Source: Prunella strophiata
Lineage: Eukaryota; Chordata; Aves; Passeriformes; Prunellidae
NCBI GenBank assembly: GCA_036583965.1
Contig: JAZBQD010000027.1
Coordinates: 25,117,001 to 25,181,000 of the forward strand
Direction: 5' to 3'
DNA length: 64,000 bases
Position 1 is the first letter of the stretch; the number at the start of each line of letters is the position of its first letter. The translations under genes and the position numbers were made by a program. Shown here one piece after another: positions 22,680-35,500 of the stretch. The notes beneath the pieces are model-generated. The model saw only the letters and a list, made by a program, of their open reading frames with translations, was not told where the DNA came from and searched no databases.

Positions 22680-23010
22680 GGCAGCATATCCCGGCCGGTC
22701 CTCCCCAGCCCCGAGGCAGCGGAAAGCCCATCCCAAACTCAGCGCTGAGGGCGGTATCGATCGCTCCCCTCAGCGGCGCAGCGACGCCGGACCGGGCCCG
22801 GAGTTGAGGGGGCGAGGAGGAGGAGTGGCCCGGCCCCGCCCCCGCGCCCCGGAAAGGCGGGAAAGGCGCCGCGGCAGGCGTCACGGCAGGCGGAGCGATG
22901 GGCGTGCTCTGCGTGTGGGAACGGGGGGGTGTCCCGGCATGGGGCTGATGGGACAGGGGTGTCTGTGGGTGACAGAAACTCTGCGAGGCTGAGGGGCGAA
23001 CCCCCGCGCT
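22680..23010. promoter_or_regulatory. CpG island, probable TDRD5 promoter
   Basis: GC- and CpG-rich segment with a GC-box (CCCCGCCCCC near 22835) and many CpGs, in otherwise AT-richer DNA. It lies 300-600 bp upstream of the first recognised TDRD5 coding exon. The first (noncoding) exon and its donor were not resolved. The promoter role is inferred from composition and position. Confidence 0.6.
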
Positions 23011-23285
23011 GGTGGTCACAAGGGTTTCTGTGAGGAGCCTGGCGCCGGCGGTGGGGCGGGTGTCCTCGAGCAGCAGTATGGACACGCAGGGTGTCGGCGC
23101 TTGCATAGTTTTAAGGGTGCATTAAACTCTAGGGATGCTGGCAAGTGAATGCAGGGAGTTGTTCGTGACTGCTGCCTGCTCCCAACTGCCACTTTCACTG
23201 CTAAGTGGGGCAAAATTTAAAATTCCACGTGAATTATGAGCAGTTGGTACAAGTTTGTCACCTGCTTGCTTGTGTTCTCCTTTAG

Positions 23286-23525
23286 TACAGAGGCGTCGAA
23301 GCAGGCGCAGTTTATGGAGGTGCTGAAGAAGGAGGTGAGGGCCATGCTGATAGCTGCCAAAGCCGGCTTGACGCCAGAGCAGCTGGAGGAGCAGTAACCG
23401 GGCCATGGTCTGCAAACCTCTCCCTCTGCGTGACCTGGGCTTCCAGTCCACCTTGGAGCTGGTGACACAAATGCCTGAAGTTGTCCAAATCTGTTCTTCT
23501 AAGAATGGTGCTTTAATCCTCAAAG
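23286..23525 (+). CDS. TDRD5: TDRD5 exon, LOTUS domain 1
   Basis: Acceptor TCTCCTTTAG precedes it. The likely start is the ATG at 23314, reading [20 protein letters not shown], the first helix of the LOTUS (OST-HTH) domain. The frame then hits TAA at 23395 (CAGTAACCGG). Dropping one A restores [19 protein letters not shown] and [13 protein letters not shown], which match the family. The exon ends CTCAAAG before GTGAGG at 23526, in phase with the next exon. Start choice is moderately sure. Confidence 0.88.
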
Positions 23526-26500
23526 GTGAGGTTTTGTTTCTAATGGGTGGGGGAGTTGTTTGGAACTCATAATGGAGTGAGCCATGTTGATGTGTGCAAA
23601 CTTGTACGTCCACTATCTGTTAATTCTGTTTTCTCATACAATTGTGGTTAATTTTTTTGTCTTTGATATTGCTCAAAAAAACAAATTGTATTTTGATCTG
23701 TCCTTTTAACACTTTTTGCTCTTCCCTCCTAAAAAAGTCACCATGCTTTTAGTTATTTTTGTATGCTTTTTTCACTCTGCACTTGGTTTAGAAGCTGACA
23801 TAACATTTCCTTATGTGTACACTAGAGCTGGTAAGTATCACTTTTCCTGTAAATGCAGACTACAGCAGAAGCCAAAACCAGGGATGGGGCATCTTTGAGA
23901 GATGCTGTGAAGGTTCTCTAACCTGAACCCCATAGGAAGCTTAGCCTGTATCAAAGAACCGTTTTAATTTTCTTTTTCTCTGGGGAAGAGAGTTGTGACA
24001 ACAAATGGCAGTTGCAAAGAGTTGATTGGGAAGGGTGAAATGGTTGGGGGCTTTTTGAGTGCTACAGTAACACAAGAAAAAGTTGTTTAGAAGCTGGGAA
24101 ATACTTACTGGCTTTTCTCCAGGGGATACCTTCCTGGGCAGGGGTGCTCTGTAGTGAGAGTTTACTGTGATTCTGCTTTCCCAGCAAAACTCTCAGCAGC
24201 TTGGTTTTTGTTTGTGATCCTGCATCCAAGAATTTGACCTGCCTTCCTGCCTGGTCTGAATTTCTAAGGATGAGGGTGCAAACTGGTTGCTGGCTTTTAA
24301 AAATAGTTCAGTCCAGTTTGCAAAGGGCAAGGTTGCTGGAAATCAGCCATGGTTTAGTGTGATTGCTTTTGAAGGATACAGCTGCTTCTGGAAGGGGTGT
24401 GGAGAAGAAGAAAGAAAGGAATGAAGAGGAGCTTTGCCAGTGTAGAGCTTTAATGGTTCATTGTTCTGGTTGTCTGTTTCTTTCTGTTGCAGCCATTGCA
24501 GATGACTCCACCAAAGGGATCGCCAAGCTGGTTGCCAACCAGAAAGTAAAGACACGTAAGGCATCAAAGAAAACTGCTACGAAGGCAAATGCTACTTTTC
24601 CCACTAAGAACTCATTTAAGAATCCACAAAGTATCCAGACTCTGAGTGCTGAGACTCCTGTCCTGCCAGCAATGGTGAAGGCTGAGCTGCAGGACCTCCT
24701 GAGCTCCTCACCACTTCTGCTGGCAGACTTGGACAAGGCCTTCCTCAGACGCTTTGGCCGGGCGTTCCAGTACAGGCAGTACGGATTTCTGTCCGTGTTT
24801 GAAGTCCTCAGGAGCATGTCTGATTCCATTGTCATAGAGAAGACAAAGGCGGGTTCCTTGCTGGTCTGAGTAAGTACTTGGCAAGCCAAGATAGAACGCA
24901 AGAGGTGCCTCAAGGTGAGGCTCAGGAGGAAGAGGTGCCTCAAGGTGAGGCTCAGGAGGAAGAGGTGCCTCAAGGTGAGGCTCAGGAGGAAGAGGTGCCT
25001 CAAGGTGAGGCTCAGGAGGAAGAGGTGCCTCAAGGTGAGGCTCAGGAGGAAGAGGTGCCTCAAGGTGAGGCTCAGGAGGAAGAGGTGCCTCAAGGTGAGG
25101 CTCAGGAGGAAGAGGTGCCTCAAGGTGAGGCTCAGGAGGAAGAGGTGCCTCAAGGTGAGGCTCAGGAGGAAGAGGTGCCTCAAGGTGAGGCTCAGGAGGA
25201 AGAGGTGCCTCAAGGTGAGGCTCAGGAGGAAGAGGTGCCTCAAGGTGAGGCTCAGGAGGAAGAGGTGCCTCAAGGTGAGGCTCAGGAGGAAGAGGTGCCT
25301 CAAGGTGAGGCTCAGGAGGAAGAGGTGCCTCAAGGTGAGGCTCAGGAGGAAGAGGTGCCTCAAGGTGAGGCTCAGGAGGAAGAGGTGCCTCAAGGTGAGG
25401 CTCAGGAGGAAGAGGTGCCTCAAGGTGAGGCTCAGGAGGAAGAGGTGCCTCAAGGTGAGGCTCAGGAGGAAGAGGTGCCTCAAGGTGAGGCTCAGGAGGA
25501 AGAGGTGCCTCAAGGTGAGGCTCAGGAGGAAGAGGTGCCTCAAGGTGAGGCTCAGGAGGAAGAGGTGCCTCAAGGTGAGGCTCAGGAGGAAGAGGTGCCT
25601 CAAGGTGAGGCTCAGGAGGAAGAGGTGCCTCAAGGTGAGGCTCAGGAGGAAGAGGTGCCTCAAGGTGAGGCTCAGGAGGAAGAGGTGCCTCAAGGTGAGG
25701 CTCAGGAGGAAGAGGTGCCTCAAGGTGAGGCTCAGGAGGAAGAGGTGCCTCAAGGTGAGGCTCAGGAGGAAGAGGTGCCTCAAGGTGAGGCTCAGGAGGA
25801 AGAGGTGCCTCAAGGTGAGGCTCAGGAGGAAGAGGTGCCTCAAGGTGAGGCTCAGGAGGAAGAGGTGCCTCAAGGTGAGGCTCAGGAGGAAGAGGTGCCT
25901 CAAGGTGAGGCTCAGGAGGAAGAGGTGCCTCAAGGTGAGGCTCAGGAGGAAGAGGTGCCTCAAGGTGAGGCTCAGGAGGAAGAGGTGCCTCAAGGTGAGG
26001 CTCAGGAGGAAGAGGTGCCTCAAGGTGAGGCTCAGGAGGAAGAGGTGCCTCAAGGTGAGGCTCAGGAGGAAGAGGTGCCTCAAGGTGAGGCTCAGGAGGA
26101 AGAGGTGCCTCAAGGTGAGGCTCAGGAGGAAGAGGTGCCTCAAGGTGAGGCTCAGGAGGAAGAGGTGCCTCAAGGTGAGGCTCAGGAGGAAGAGGTGCCT
26201 CAAGGTGAGGCTCAGGAGGAAGAGGTGCCTCAAGGTGAGGCTCAGGAGGAAGAGGTGCCTCAAGGTGAGGCTCAGGAGGAAGAGGTGCCTCAAGGTGAGG
26301 CTCAGGAGGAAGAGGTGCCTCAAGGTGAGGCTCAGGAGGAAGAGGTGCCTCAAGGTGAGGCTCAGGAGGAAGAGGTGCCTCAAGGTGAGGCTCAGGAGGA
26401 AGAGGTGCCTCAAGGTGAGGCTCAGGAGGAAGAGGTGCCTCAAGGTGAGGCTCAGGAGGAAGAGGTGCCTCAAGGTGAGGCTCAGGAGGAAGAGGTGCCT

Positions 26501-29500
26501 CAAGGTGAGGCTCAGGAGGAAGAGGTGCCTCAAGGTGAGGCTCAGGAGGAAGAGGTGTCTCTTACAACTTCTGGTGGCCAAGCATCTGCTTTCAAGTTTT
26601 TCTGTTGTGCTGCAGTTCCAGTTGCTATAGAAGTCTTGATTCCCCTGGGCTTTGGCACAGAGGGGCTAGTTGAGTGCTGCAGAAAGCAGCTGTCACGAGG
26701 CAGTTGTCTTGGTAGCAGAGAATTTAACAGGAAGGTTTTTGCCACTGTTTTGTGGTGTGAGGTGAAATAAGAGCTGACTAGCCCATTCAGAGTATGGACT
26801 TGCTGAATGTGTGTGTAGGACTGGAATTTCTAGTCCTTTCCAGGTAATAGGTGTAAACTAGAGATCTCTTCTCAATGTCTGCTCTGCAGGCTGGTAAGCT
26901 TTTGCATACACTTTTTGGAGCGAAGATTTATACTGGCCTGAAGGGCATGGCTGCAGTGTTCCACAAAAGAGACAAGACTGCAGGTGCCCTTATCATTCCC
27001 ATAAAACCTATGGGAGAGGGTGGATAATCACATACATTTCCTGCCAAATTCACAGCTTTTCCAGGGAAATACATTTTAACATTATTCTAGCAATGGATTT
27101 TAGCCTTTAGCTTGCTTACAAGAGCAAGTGATTCATGTTTTGTTTTAACTTCTGACATCCAACAGTGCATCCTCATGAATGTGGTGGCTGTAAATGCTAC
27201 AAGTACTGACAAAAACAGCACCAATGCTTCAGACTTCCATATTTTATGTTTTCCCTTTCTGCTTAATATCCAACACTTTATCAGTCCAGCAAAGAAAAAC
27301 ACCAAATTAATTGTCTTTGCAGCAGCATCTGCAGCTGAGATGCCTCCTTTGGAACCCACCTGTGAGACAAAGAGCTGCTACCAGGCAGCAACTCTGATGG
27401 ATTCAGAGCCAGTGCAAACACAAACAGTAGATTTGGGTGATCACCTCAAACAGGTAGGTGACTGGACAAATGATCTGTAGATTTTTCATGTCCATTTCAA
27501 GGGATGGTACACTTTTTACTATCTTTGTTTCTGTTGAGTTTGCATTGTTGAGGCACCACTGCTTCCAAACATTTTTGTACCCGTTTTAGATGTCTCTGGA
27601 GGCAACCAGACTCATAGTGACCGGGTGGATAGCTTCATAGTGCCATCCAAAGTCAGTCTTTTTCTGGTCTTAAGGTCTATCAGACCATCCCAGGCCAGTA
27701 AGTGTTACCTTGCTCGCTTACAAGAGTGGTGATACCTTTTTGTAGAGGTTACTTGTAACGGGACTTTGATAACTTTGTTGTGAGACCAGTTGTGTGAAAT
27801 TTCCCCTGCTGCTGTTGACAGGGCTTCAGTGTCAACCAGTTTGGCAGAGCTGGGGAATGTTCCTCAGTGACCTTGATTCCTGCAGTCTCAAGTCTGCTAT
27901 TTGGTAGGAAGTTATCATTATTTTGTTTTGTTTAGCAGTGTGGTTTTAAAAGGGGCTGGAGATTAGCAGTGCAGAGGCTTTGAACTGCCAAATCTTTTTG
28001 GCAGTTTGTTTGTCCCGCCTTCATTTTTTTTCTTTTGGGCATCTTTAGGCCTTCTTTTTCTCAGGAAAATCCTCCTGCTTAGAGTTGTTTCTTCTGTCAA
28101 GCTTGTCTTGTGGCTGTACCCAGCTGTACAATTGGAGCTTAGAGGTAGGGAAAGAATCCCAAGGGTTCTTCCTGACTTTGGTATTTTGTGTTTCTAATGA
28201 GCTTGGAAGCCTGGAGCTATGAGCTGGACTTTGTGTAGCACTTGATAAGATTGTAGCACTTGAGAGATTTTTGGCAGCCTGTTCTGATCTAAAGAAATTT
28301 TAGCTTGGTGTCATGAGGTCCACAGGAAATTTCCTTGGGTCAAACCACAAGTCTGATTGTGTGAAAGCAGTGAAAGAGGGGATATGGTCTAGGTAGGCCC
28401 AGGTTTTTGTTCCTAGGTATTGCAGAAGGAACCCATTTAAAGATCCTGGCAAGACAAGACTTGGAAGATGTTTGTACAACTCCTGTTTGTCATGAAACAC
28501 CAAGTTTGCTGTTCTGTTTTTTAAAAGCTCTAAAGAGGAGGAAGGCAATTTAGAATGTGTTTGTTTGGGTGTGCAGTGTTCATTTGTTCATCAGGATGCT
28601 ACAAGGTAGAAGGGAAAGATGCAACCTGATCCCTGCCCTGCTGCCAGGTATCCTGGAAGTGTTTTCAGGGTCAGATGGGACACAAGGGCTGAGTCCATCT
28701 GCTCAGTTCCAAGAAGGATAAAGACAGAACTGCTGCTCTCAGGAGCTTTTTCTTGCTGCCATGACAGAAGGAAAAGTGTCACCCACACCACTCTTGGCAG
28801 CTGCCACTCCAGCTTGGGGCAAGGAGTCGGCCTCTCTTGCAAGTCATTCCTCTTATAAAGCCTGATGTTACACTGTGTATTCGTGCTTTATCTTTTTATA
28901 GTTTTATTGTGGGCTGCTTTTCAAGTGCACATCCCCTAAGTCTTTCAAAGAAATGTCTGTTGTCACTAACAATATGTGAGCTAGCTCACGTGTGCCCTTA
29001 ACAGTCTGATCTGAAGAGCTTTATCAGAGCAAAATTGTCCCTTAGAAATGCCACCATTCACAGGGACTACACAGAGGAAATTTGTGAAATTTTAAGGGGT
29101 TTTTAGAGGTGATACTGTTGCTCAGGCCAGAATTCCCTCAGTTGCTCCTAGACTCAAAAATGTTAACTCACTGTTTAACTCAAATGTTTTAGTCAAAATT
29201 TCTAGCTCCTAAAAATTGAAGGGCATTAGTTTTTACTCAGTTTGCAGAAGGAGAGACCAGGGAAGTGGTCACAGCACCACGCCTGCCAGAATTCAAAAAA
29301 CATTTGGACAATGTTGTCAGGCATGTGGTGGGATTCTTGGGGTGGTTATTTGCACGTCTAGGGGCTGGACTTAACTCAGAATATTCTATGATCTGCACCT
29401 TTACGAAGTAATTAAGAGAGCCACTATTGCAAAACCCCCTTGTTTGCAGTTGCATTTAGAAATAAGCAACAGGGAGTGTGGTGGAATATTAATTGCCCAC

Positions 29501-32500
29501 ACCTTGCCTGATGTAGTGATAATGTGTACTGTGCTCACAATAAGTAAAATTGAAGTGTTTTGGACTTTAATCATTGGAGAGGTGCTGCCTGCTGGCACAA
29601 AAGAAAGTTCTTGAGGCAGTGAAAGTAGCTGATGTTGGATTAAGGCTCCTATCCGTACTACTTCAAGTGAAATAATGTTTTCAGCAGTTAGAATAATGAA
29701 AAATTGAAAGCTGTTCAAACAGCTCACTTGTACAAATTTGCCTAAAGTGAGAAAAGAACAAATTGTAGATTTTGACTGGTCTTGTCTTTGGGAAGTAGCT
29801 CTAGTGTGAAAGTGGGATGCATTCATGTCTTCTGTCACTTTGGGATAATTTTCAGATAGTTTTGCTGGCTCAATCATGTACTTTTTTTGTAGTCATGGAA
29901 TATAGAAATAATACTTTCTCAGTAAAATCCAGCAAAGATGTGGGTTGGGTTTGGGGTTTGATTTTGTTTTGCTTTTTAGGCTATAGGCATTCACTACTTT
30001 TGTCTAAATATGTGACCTGACTTCAATTCCTCACCTTTATTCCTTGCAGGAATATGAGCAAGGTATTTTTGTTGCACCCCTCTTAACACTGGAGAGGAGA
30101 AAGAAAGAGAGTGTGAAAATTATTGTTTCTATCACAGGGAAAGTTTTCATTCAAGTTTGCCCCATTTGTTGGGATTCTCTGATATTCAGTAATTCACAAG
30201 TCCCAGGAGAGCAGAACTATTTTTTAAATTAATGCAAAGGCCAATTGTGTGTGTTCAGTGCATGATGAGACATCTGAGTGCCACCTCCCACTTATCCCCT
30301 CGCAGCATCCAGGTTTTGAGCTGTTTCCACCGACTCCAGAAATCCCTCCAGATGCTGTTCAGGACAGAAGCCTTTGCAGTTTGCCACCTCTGAAGAGAAG
30401 GTGCTTGGTGGGAGTCATTGTGGAATTCGTCGTCTCTCCTAGCCAGTTCTACATCCACATCTGCAGCACAGAAGCATCCTATAAACTGCAGGATCTGATG
30501 TTGAGATGAGGTGGGAGCATGGCTATGGCAGTGCAGTGGGATGTTTGTGCTGAGGGAACAGGGCACCCAGCTCTTGGTGATGGTCACTGCTGGCTTCATG
30601 ACTTGGTACAGAGATGCTGGTGCTGTCCTGAAACACTACTCAAAGTGTGCATTCCTTTTAACTAATGAGCAGTAAGTGTGGTCACCAGCAGTTCCTGTGG
30701 TTTGTCTGTGTCCTAGCAGTTCTGAACTTTGTAAGCCTGGAAGGGTTGTGGAAAGGAGCTTGGAGGGTTCCTTTGTCTGTGCAGCTGTTGCTAATGTGCT
30801 CAGTTAAGGCTTTTGCTTTCACCTCCAGTACTGCAGAACCTGGTTCATGAGAAATGCTGATATGTAAAGGTAATGGTAAAAAAGTAATGATTAGGATGAC
30901 TGTGTTTAGCCTCTGATTAATCCCCATTAATTAACTTTTTGTTGGACCCCAAGAGTATCGTTCAAATGTTAAAAGTTTGGAGTTGCAATTTGATTCCCAT
31001 TTCATGGCAGAACAGAGATATAAAGGGTCTGTAAAAACAACTCCTGAAAATTCATGTCATGGGGACTTTAAGAAGTCAGGATTCTTTTGATGCCCCATAT
31101 TTTTCTCCTTGTTTATCTCCTGCATCCTCCTAAGCCTGGTTTCTCACTACCATCTTTTACAGACACGTTTACTCACATAAAGTTGCTTCTGATAAATACA
31201 TCATGCCCGAGTCTGCAGTGCGGCCCGGGCAGCTCTGCTGTGTCATGGTCTCCAAGTGGTGGTACCGTGTGATCATCCACCGTGTGATCAATGACCAGGA
31301 GGTAGAGGTGTTCTATGCAGACTATGGACACCTCCAAATTGTCCAGAAGTCTTGGCTGAGATTCCTCAAGTAAGTGAATTACCCATGGGCAGCAGAATTG
31401 CAGAACAGCTGAGGTTGGATTAGGCTTCTGGAGGTTGTCCTGTCCAAGCTTCCTGCTGAAGTGGGGGCTGTCTAAAACAGGCTGCCTAGGACTATGCTGA
31501 GATGTTTTTTGAATGTTTCCAAGGATGAAGATTCCATGACCTCTCTGGACAACCCATTCCAGTGCTTGGTCACTCTCCTGGTAAAAATGACACTTTCCAG
31601 CTGGTCCACACTGTGCTGATGCATGGTGTTGTTCTTCCCCAAGCGCAGGACTTTGTTGAACTTTGTGAGGTTCCTGTCTGTTCATTTCTCTATCCTGTCA
31701 AGATCTATCTGGATGGCAACCTGACCCTCTAGGGCATCAGCCACTCCTGCCAGTTTTGTGTCATCAGCAGACTGAGGGTAGACTCTTGCCCCATCACCCA
31801 GGTTGATAATGAAGACATTGAGCAATACTGGACCCAGCACTGGCCCCTGGGGTACACTGCTAAATCCTTTCCTGTGTCTGCCCTTCCTCTTCAGTCTGTC
31901 CTCTTGCTGCTGTCTGTCACCTCAGGGCAAGCTCCCTAATGCTCCTTCCTGGGTTGGATGAATGGATATGCACATTCTCCTGAAGGCACATCCCCCAGGT
32001 AGCACTTGTTTGCAATGTCAGAGGTACTTTTTCTCTGCAGTTCAGCACATTTTCTATATTTGTCTTCCCCCTCATTTGCTTCTGTTTGTGCCTGACTGTT
32101 GGCGTTCTTTGGTTCAAAACTCATGGTTCTGTCTGTAACTTTGTCTCCATAAGGGGTTTTGATCGGGAGATGCTTGTGCCAGGGAATGCATAAGGGACCA
32201 GTTGTTATTGCTGGTTTTGCTGTGCCCATTCTAAGGCTATGGAGTGTTTCCTGAAGTTGCTGTTGGGTTTTAGTCATGAGTGCACAATCCAATGTATGTT
32301 TCTGCATTCCTAAACTGGTAGTAAAACACAGAAGAGGAGGAAGTTCTACTCTTCTGCTGATTGATCCCTGTTTTTGCTGTGATGGTTTTGCTTTGTGTTT
32401 TAGGTGGCACTACTTGAAGCTTCCTGCTCAGGCTATCCCATGTTCCTTGGCATGGGTAAAACCTGTAGAGGTAGGTGTCCACATGCAGTTTTGTTTATTG

Positions 32501-35500
32501 ACATATGTAGAGGAGTTATCAAGTAGAGGTTGTCTTTTTCTCCTGCCACAGACAAACATTTGGATGAAGTCAGGTCCTGTTGATACTTACAGCAGAATTA
32601 GTGCTGTTACATTCAGCAGAGTGTGTTGGGTGAGTGTCTGCTCTACAAGCAATCACCCTTTCAGCGCTTTCCTTGCCATCAGAGCATTCTTACTTATATT
32701 CTTGCAGAAACAGATGGCTCCTGTTAAGCAGCACAGCAAATTTGTTCCTCTCCCTGACAGTAGTTCCCCAATGTCCTTCTGAAGCCTTGGTAGCTCCAAC
32801 CCTCTGTTTTAAAAACTTATTCTGTAACAGAGCTTTAAGTGAGTTGGTTTGATGCAGTTAGCACAGCCAGAGTTACAGAGGTCATAAGAAAGTTTTTCTG
32901 TGATGGGAAACTTCTTGGTCAAGAAGCCTGAGAAGTACAATCTCTGAAGGAAAGCATGTGAGCAGAGTTGCTGCCTGTGTGTTTTTAAAGATGTTGCTTT
33001 TAAAAAGTTATTTCCCCTGGGTTTTGAGAGTTAATCACAGTTTTCCTTGTAGTGAGGCTTAGCAGCATCTTAACAACTTTTGATACTTCTAATGTTTGTA
33101 AAGTCTTGTGATTCCAGGAAAAAGAATCCCCAACAAACAACTGTATTTTAGGCAATTGGGATAAAATCACTGGTGAATGCCATGGAACTATGTTTGGAAG
33201 TAGGTATTTAGGGTGAAAGAGCATTCCCAGAGTAATGAGAATTGCAGGTTTTGGGGTAGTTTGGTTTAGTTTCGTGCTGGGAAGCTTGTCTGCCTGACTT
33301 TCCTGTATTTGTCACTAGCCTGGCCTAGCTCAGTTGGCTTTTGACAAGTGCCCACCACAAGGAGAAGTCTCAGGTGGTGAATATTGGTCTGTTTATGGTA
33401 ACTTTTCATTGTTTCCTCTTCAGGGTACATGGTCCAGTGCAGCAGTTCTCCTGTTCAAGCATCTCTGTCGCTTCAAGGAGCTTGTGGGCATTGTGGATGA
33501 ATACGTGGATGGTGTTCTGTACCTCTTCCTGTGTGACACATCCACCAAGGAGGATGTCTACTTCCACTCTGTCCTGAGGGATATGGGATATGCTGATGTC
33601 TGTGGAGAAAACATCCCTTCCCAGGTCAGGAGGGAGACGAGTGCTGCTGAAAGGAAGGGGAAGGGAAGGATGCCTGCTTGGGTTCCTGTAAATGGGAAGA
33701 TTCTTACCTTGAAGCAAGTGATTTTGTGAAGAGCAAAACTGTATTCCCTGGTTTCCTGTAGCTTTTCATTTTGTGACTGCATCCAAGAGTGTCTAACTCT
33801 ATGTGGAGAGCTTCCTTTTTGGTTAAGGTGGAATCTGATGTTCTGTTAGTAGAACAAACTGTTTTCAGCCTGTCTTGTAGCAATGGATTAAAAGTTGATA
33901 TGGAAATGGTTTTGGTTTGCAAACTGTGATATTTTGCCAGTGAAATGTACAGGGCTGGATGGCATAACCATGGTAATTGCCTATTGTCCCAACAGTTGTA
34001 AGCCAGATCGTTTGTGCTTTAAGCTTCTCTGTGGCATTGTTTGCATGTCTCACCTCAGTTCCAGTAAGAACTGTGTGGACTATGCAAACCCTTGGAAAGG
34101 TACTGGCATAATTTTATATTTCAGCAGAAAGCTGAGTTTTACAGCCTGGAGTGCTTCTATCTGTTTTATTCAGCAGATGCAGAATGCATATTCTGGCAGG
34201 ATTACATCCTGTGATGGTATCTTTGCATGTGTAGGCCCAGTTTTGGGGAACAGGGGCATTGCTGAAAGTTTTCCTGCTGGCAAAAGAGGAGTTGATTTTC
34301 TTAATAAGACCATTTCTGCAAGAATTTGGAGCTAACCCTTGGGTGTTGTGCACCTTCATCCATTTGCTGACCTGTTGGAGATTTGCTGAATCTTTTTATT
34401 CTTTGTGATAGTTAAATTGTAGAGTTTTTTTACTGTTCTGGCATGGTTTTTATTTGTTCTAGGAATTTGAGGAACTGAATCCTTCAGCCTTGTATGTTCA
34501 GCCCAGTGGAAAGCAGGGGAATGCTGAAGTGGTGGAGCCAGACCTTCGCTTGCAGCAGGAATCTCGAGATGCAGACAGTGAAACAGCAACCTTGAAGCTG
34601 AATGGGGCTGAGCTGTGACCAGGTGAGAGTTTGGCACAGCTGTCATTTCATGAAATCAGCTCCAGGGCTCAGCAGATTTTGTTTTGTTTCAGTCCCATGG
34701 AAGTTTTCTGTGAAGTTGGTTTTCTGCTTTTATAAAAAGCAAGCAGAAACATAATATAAAAACTATTATTTATGTAGACCATAAATATCTTTCTAGCTGC
34801 CTGTCCTCTGATCCCTTTGCAGACTTCAGAGAGTCTGTGTGTTCTCTCTAACCTCCCATATGTGCACCATAATTTTTCAGTTTGAGAACTCAGAGCAGTG
34901 CTAGATTCTTGTGATCAGAGTCACTGGGCACTTCCATGGTTTTACACCCCCGGGAGCCAGGAAGTGTGTTTTCCTCTTAGATCTCTGGGGTTTGGCAAAG
35001 GATGTGTAATAATTCAGGGTAGTAGTCTATAAATGCAGGGAAAGACCACAAGTGCTAGTGGTGAATATTTGCAGTAAAGGGTCTTGCTCATCCTAAAATC
35101 CTTTCACCTGAAAGGGAGTGATTTGCAGTCCTGGTTGTTGCTGGGGATGAGGTTCTGTACAACTACAGGTTTGTTGAAAAAATAACTCTTAAGGGTGAAT
35201 GTAAAGCATGTGTGTATGCTTTACAGCTAGGGTTTCAGAGCATGTTTAAAGAGAAGCCCTTGGCTATTGACCAGTTTAACTGTTGAACAGAGGTTAAGCA
35301 GGGAGTAAACCCCAGGTCTTGAGTGCAGTCTAGGGTAGTACCATTAGAAGCACCAGGAGCACTTATCTACAGGTGATTCTCTCCCCTTTTCTGTGTTATT
35401 TAAATTGTAGTATTGTCATGAGACATTTTACTACAGGGAGCAAAACACCTTTCGAGCCTATGTCAATGTCAAGCCAATGTTGAAGTGTTTAGCAGTTTGC

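Larger units (their letters stand above)
26559..30305. other. TDRD5 intronic region between LOTUS2 and Tudor exons
   Basis: Expected site of the exons coding for the linker and third LOTUS domain. Only a candidate linker exon (27323-27453) is proposed. Two weak candidates are a segment from 26890 ([16 protein letters not shown]) and one at about 27590-27699, with plausible splice sites but no clear family match. A CR1 tail lies at 29225-29402. No other feature was seen. Confidence 0.5.

Noticed and set aside
24878..26770. A 630-codon + strand frame ([10 protein letters not shown] repeats) and a 707-codon minus frame
   Set aside because: Artefact of a 30-bp period. The + frame is not in phase with the preceding LOTUS2 exon as written, and the minus frame runs antisense over real exons.
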